Assembly: GCA_020426065.1 (NCBI GenBank)
Contig: JAGQQT010000239.1
Location: 1 to 6,488 of the forward strand
From: Planctomycetaceae bacterium
GTDB lineage: Bacteria > Planctomycetota > Planctomycetia > Planctomycetales > Planctomycetaceae
DNA: 6,488 bases
Direction: 5' to 3'
Part shown: one piece after another, positions 5,248-6,488 of the stretch
Position numbering within the stretch: the stretch's first letter is position 1
Layout of the letters: every line of letters begins with the position of its first letter
Notes under the pieces: generated by a model
Database searches by the model: none
The model's input: only the letters and a program-made list of their open reading frames with translations
Told to the model about the DNA's origin: nothing
Program-made: the position numbers and the translations under genes

Positions 5248-5772
5248 GTGTCCCGAACAATATGGCCGGAGTTCGACGACATTGATTCCAAAGAGGCACC
5301 TCTTTGGAATACTCAATTCCCTGATCTTTGGATCGACGAAGTTGATTTTTCAAGGACTTGCAATGAATGTGGGCGAGAACGAATCGAGATTGACACGAAC
5401 ATCAGAGTTTCGGAAGTGAGGTCGAAGAAGCCACTTCACTGTGTCAACGGCCAGTTCAAGATTGTCACAATAGATGTCAAGAATGCAATCACAGAAAAAC
5501 TTTCAGGATCGTGTTTTACCCATTTGATCTTCAAGAGAGACATTTTTTACCTGGGATCAATGTGCGATCTGGGATCATTGATGATCCATGATGATGAAGT
5601 GATTGGTTACACAGGTGAATGTACCCACTGTAAATATCCCAGATTTTCGACATACTTTGGTCCAGTTCGTTACGCTCAGTCTTGCTGGGCGGGTGAAGAT
5701 ATTGTGCATGAGTCATTTCTTACCTCCACTGCACTCGAGTTACTACGTTCATTTGACCAAGGCCTTGTTTGA
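5248..5772 (+). CDS. Unknown protein with two CxxC pairs, possibly immunity-like
   Basis: I do not firmly recognise this soluble protein of about 174 residues. It begins with an acidic, Trp-rich part (6-36), then CNECG at 38-42, a central beta-rich part with single Cys residues at 65, 89 and 106, CTHC at 125-128, and a C-terminal CWAGEDIVHESFLTSTALELL segment from 146. The two CxxC pairs could together hold one zinc ion. A CxxC pair with a final G-x-D-I/F-x(n)-V-S/T-x-x-h-x-x-L-L stretch recalls the Imm11-like and myxobacterial double-CxxCG protein families, some of whose members are immunity proteins; this is resemblance by eye only. No partner toxin is visible next to it. The frame is open from an ATG at 5167, but that start overlaps the divergent HEAT-like gene, so I prefer the GTG at 5248 with its GGAAGG site. 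This is the A+T-richest part of the window, which may point to transfer. Confidence 0.6.
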   Translation: MSRTIWPEFDDIDSKEAPLWNTQFPDLWIDEVDFSRTCNECGRERIEIDTNIRVSEVRSKKPLHCVNGQFKIVTIDVKNAITEKLSGSCFTHLIFKRDIFYLGSMCDLGSLMIHDDEVIGYTGECTHCKYPRFSTYFGPVRYAQSCWAGEDIVHESFLTSTALELLRSFDQGLV

Positions 5773-5892
5773 GACGGCATCGCCCTCTTGGAATGATCTG
5801 GACAAAGGTGCCATCCATTACTTGGATTTCCAGCTATCACCCCATGTACATAACAGGTCTCATGAACTTCTCCTGAACCATTAATCTTCCTC

Positions 5893-6488
5893 CTATCGCC
5901 CTGGTCGCTTTGGTGGTGGGGCGTCCTCTGGGCGTGTCATTTTCATTGTCGGGCGGCGGTTTGCTGTGATTTCTTTGACGTGGTCTTCGTAGAGCAGGCG
6001 GAGTTCCTGGCAGAGGTCCGGGTGCTGGTCGGCCAGGTTTTGGGTTTCGCCGATATCGGCTGACATGTCATACAGCTGCTCTTTGAGTGGAGAGGGAGCG
6101 CGGCCCACGGGAGCATCGCGGCCCTCTGCTTTTTCCTTCCAAGGATAGTACTTCCATTTCCCTTTTCTCACCGTGCCCGGACCATGCATCAGGACATAGC
6201 TTTCGTGCGGGCTGGGGGCTCCCGGCTGGGACATGAGCGGCCAGATATCCAGCCCATCGATTTTTCGTTCCGGCAAATCTCCCCCGCACAGGCGAGTGAT
6301 AGTGGGGAGCAGATCAATGGTCGCAGCGATTTCATGACAGACGGAACCGGCGGGGATCTGACCGGGCCACCACATGAGCGTCGGTTCCCGAATCCCTCCA
6401 TCATACACGCTGGCTTTTTTGGCTCGCAGGGGGAGTGAAGATCCCACCGCTGCCCCGTTATCACTGGTGAAGACCACCAGTGTTTTTT
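5893..6488 (-). CDS. Sulfatase (arylsulfatase-type), C-terminal part only
   Basis: The frame enters from the right edge and stops at TAG (5895-5893), giving 198 whole codons of the C-terminal part. It begins KTLVVFTSDNG, whose Asp-Asn pair supplies calcium ligands in the type I sulfatase fold. LRAKKASVYDGGIREP then carries the conserved Lys that contacts the sulfate group, followed by a WPGQIPAG turn and ATIDLLPTI. Near the end, EQLYDMSADIGETQNLA is the usual C-terminal subdomain signature. The N-terminal CxPSR-type motif that is converted to formylglycine lies outside the window, as does any signal peptide, so catalytic competence cannot be judged. Such enzymes remove sulfate esters from polysaccharides or small esters in the periplasm or outside the cell; planctomycetes carry many. 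The Lys/Pro/Arg-rich tail after residue 175 of the visible part is probably disordered. It converges on the CxxC gene with a 120-bp gap. Confidence 0.93.
   Translation of the reverse strand, partial: KTLVVFTSDNGAAVGSSLPLRAKKASVYDGGIREPTLMWWPGQIPAGSVCHEIAATIDLLPTITRLCGGDLPERKIDGLDIWPLMSQPGAPSPHESYVLMHGPGTVRKGKWKYYPWKEKAEGRDAPVGRAPSPLKEQLYDMSADIGETQNLADQHPDLCQELRLLYEDHVKEITANRRPTMKMTRPEDAPPPKRPGR

Noticed and set aside
5603..5884. Plus-strand frame of 93 codons running past the CxxC gene stop, possibly a frameshifted C-terminus
   Set aside because: Most of it overlaps the CxxC gene in another frame, and the final 37 residues show no domain. The CxxC protein already ends with a plausible closing helix.

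Overview
The window looks like bacterial chromosome, most likely from the phylum Planctomycetota. This is inferred from the mix of genes: an arylsulfatase-type sulfatase, a PMT-family membrane glycosyltransferase, a lipidated OmpH/Skp-like protein, small membrane and HEAT-like orphans, and mostly weak Shine-Dalgarno sites. No rRNA, tRNA, CRISPR array, transposase or integrase is visible. The genus cannot be fixed from the sequence.

Left block (1-2403, minus strand). A renalase-like FAD-dependent oxidoreductase (2403 to 1396) is followed after 23 bp by a multi-pass GT-C glycosyltransferase that runs off the left edge (1372 to 1). They are probably co-transcribed. Between the oxidoreductase and the next gene lies a 302-bp divergent control region (2404-2705). 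It holds a candidate minus-strand promoter, a 14-bp direct repeat at exactly 21 bp spacing, a plus-strand GATAAT box, a 9-bp inverted repeat made by the two -10-like boxes, and a GC-rich hairpin with a T run just ahead of the plus-strand gene.

Middle block (2706-3608, plus strand). A 262-residue OmpH/Skp-like lipoprotein with a Pro/Ser/Thr/Ala-rich tail is followed by a 16-bp perfect stem-loop that is probably its terminator.

Orphan block (3665-5772). It has four small genes without an assignable function: a three-helix membrane protein (plus), a Cys/His-rich protein beginning Met-Cys (minus), a membrane-anchored HEAT-like protein (minus) and a protein with two CxxC pairs (plus). Parts are A+T-richer than the flanks: hand counts of G+C are 24/60 at 5161-5220 and 21/60 at 5461-5520, against 41/60 at 361-420 and 37/60 at 6061-6120. 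Other parts are not (33/60 at 3841-3900 and at 4501-4560). The block looks like an accessory insertion between more conserved genes. Nothing in it proves a mechanism, although the CxxC protein vaguely recalls immunity-type proteins.

Right block (5893-6488, minus strand). This is the C-terminal part of a sulfatase whose N-terminus, including the catalytic Cys/Ser motif, lies beyond the right edge. The 120 bp between it and the CxxC gene (5773-5892) shows no gene or clear terminator.
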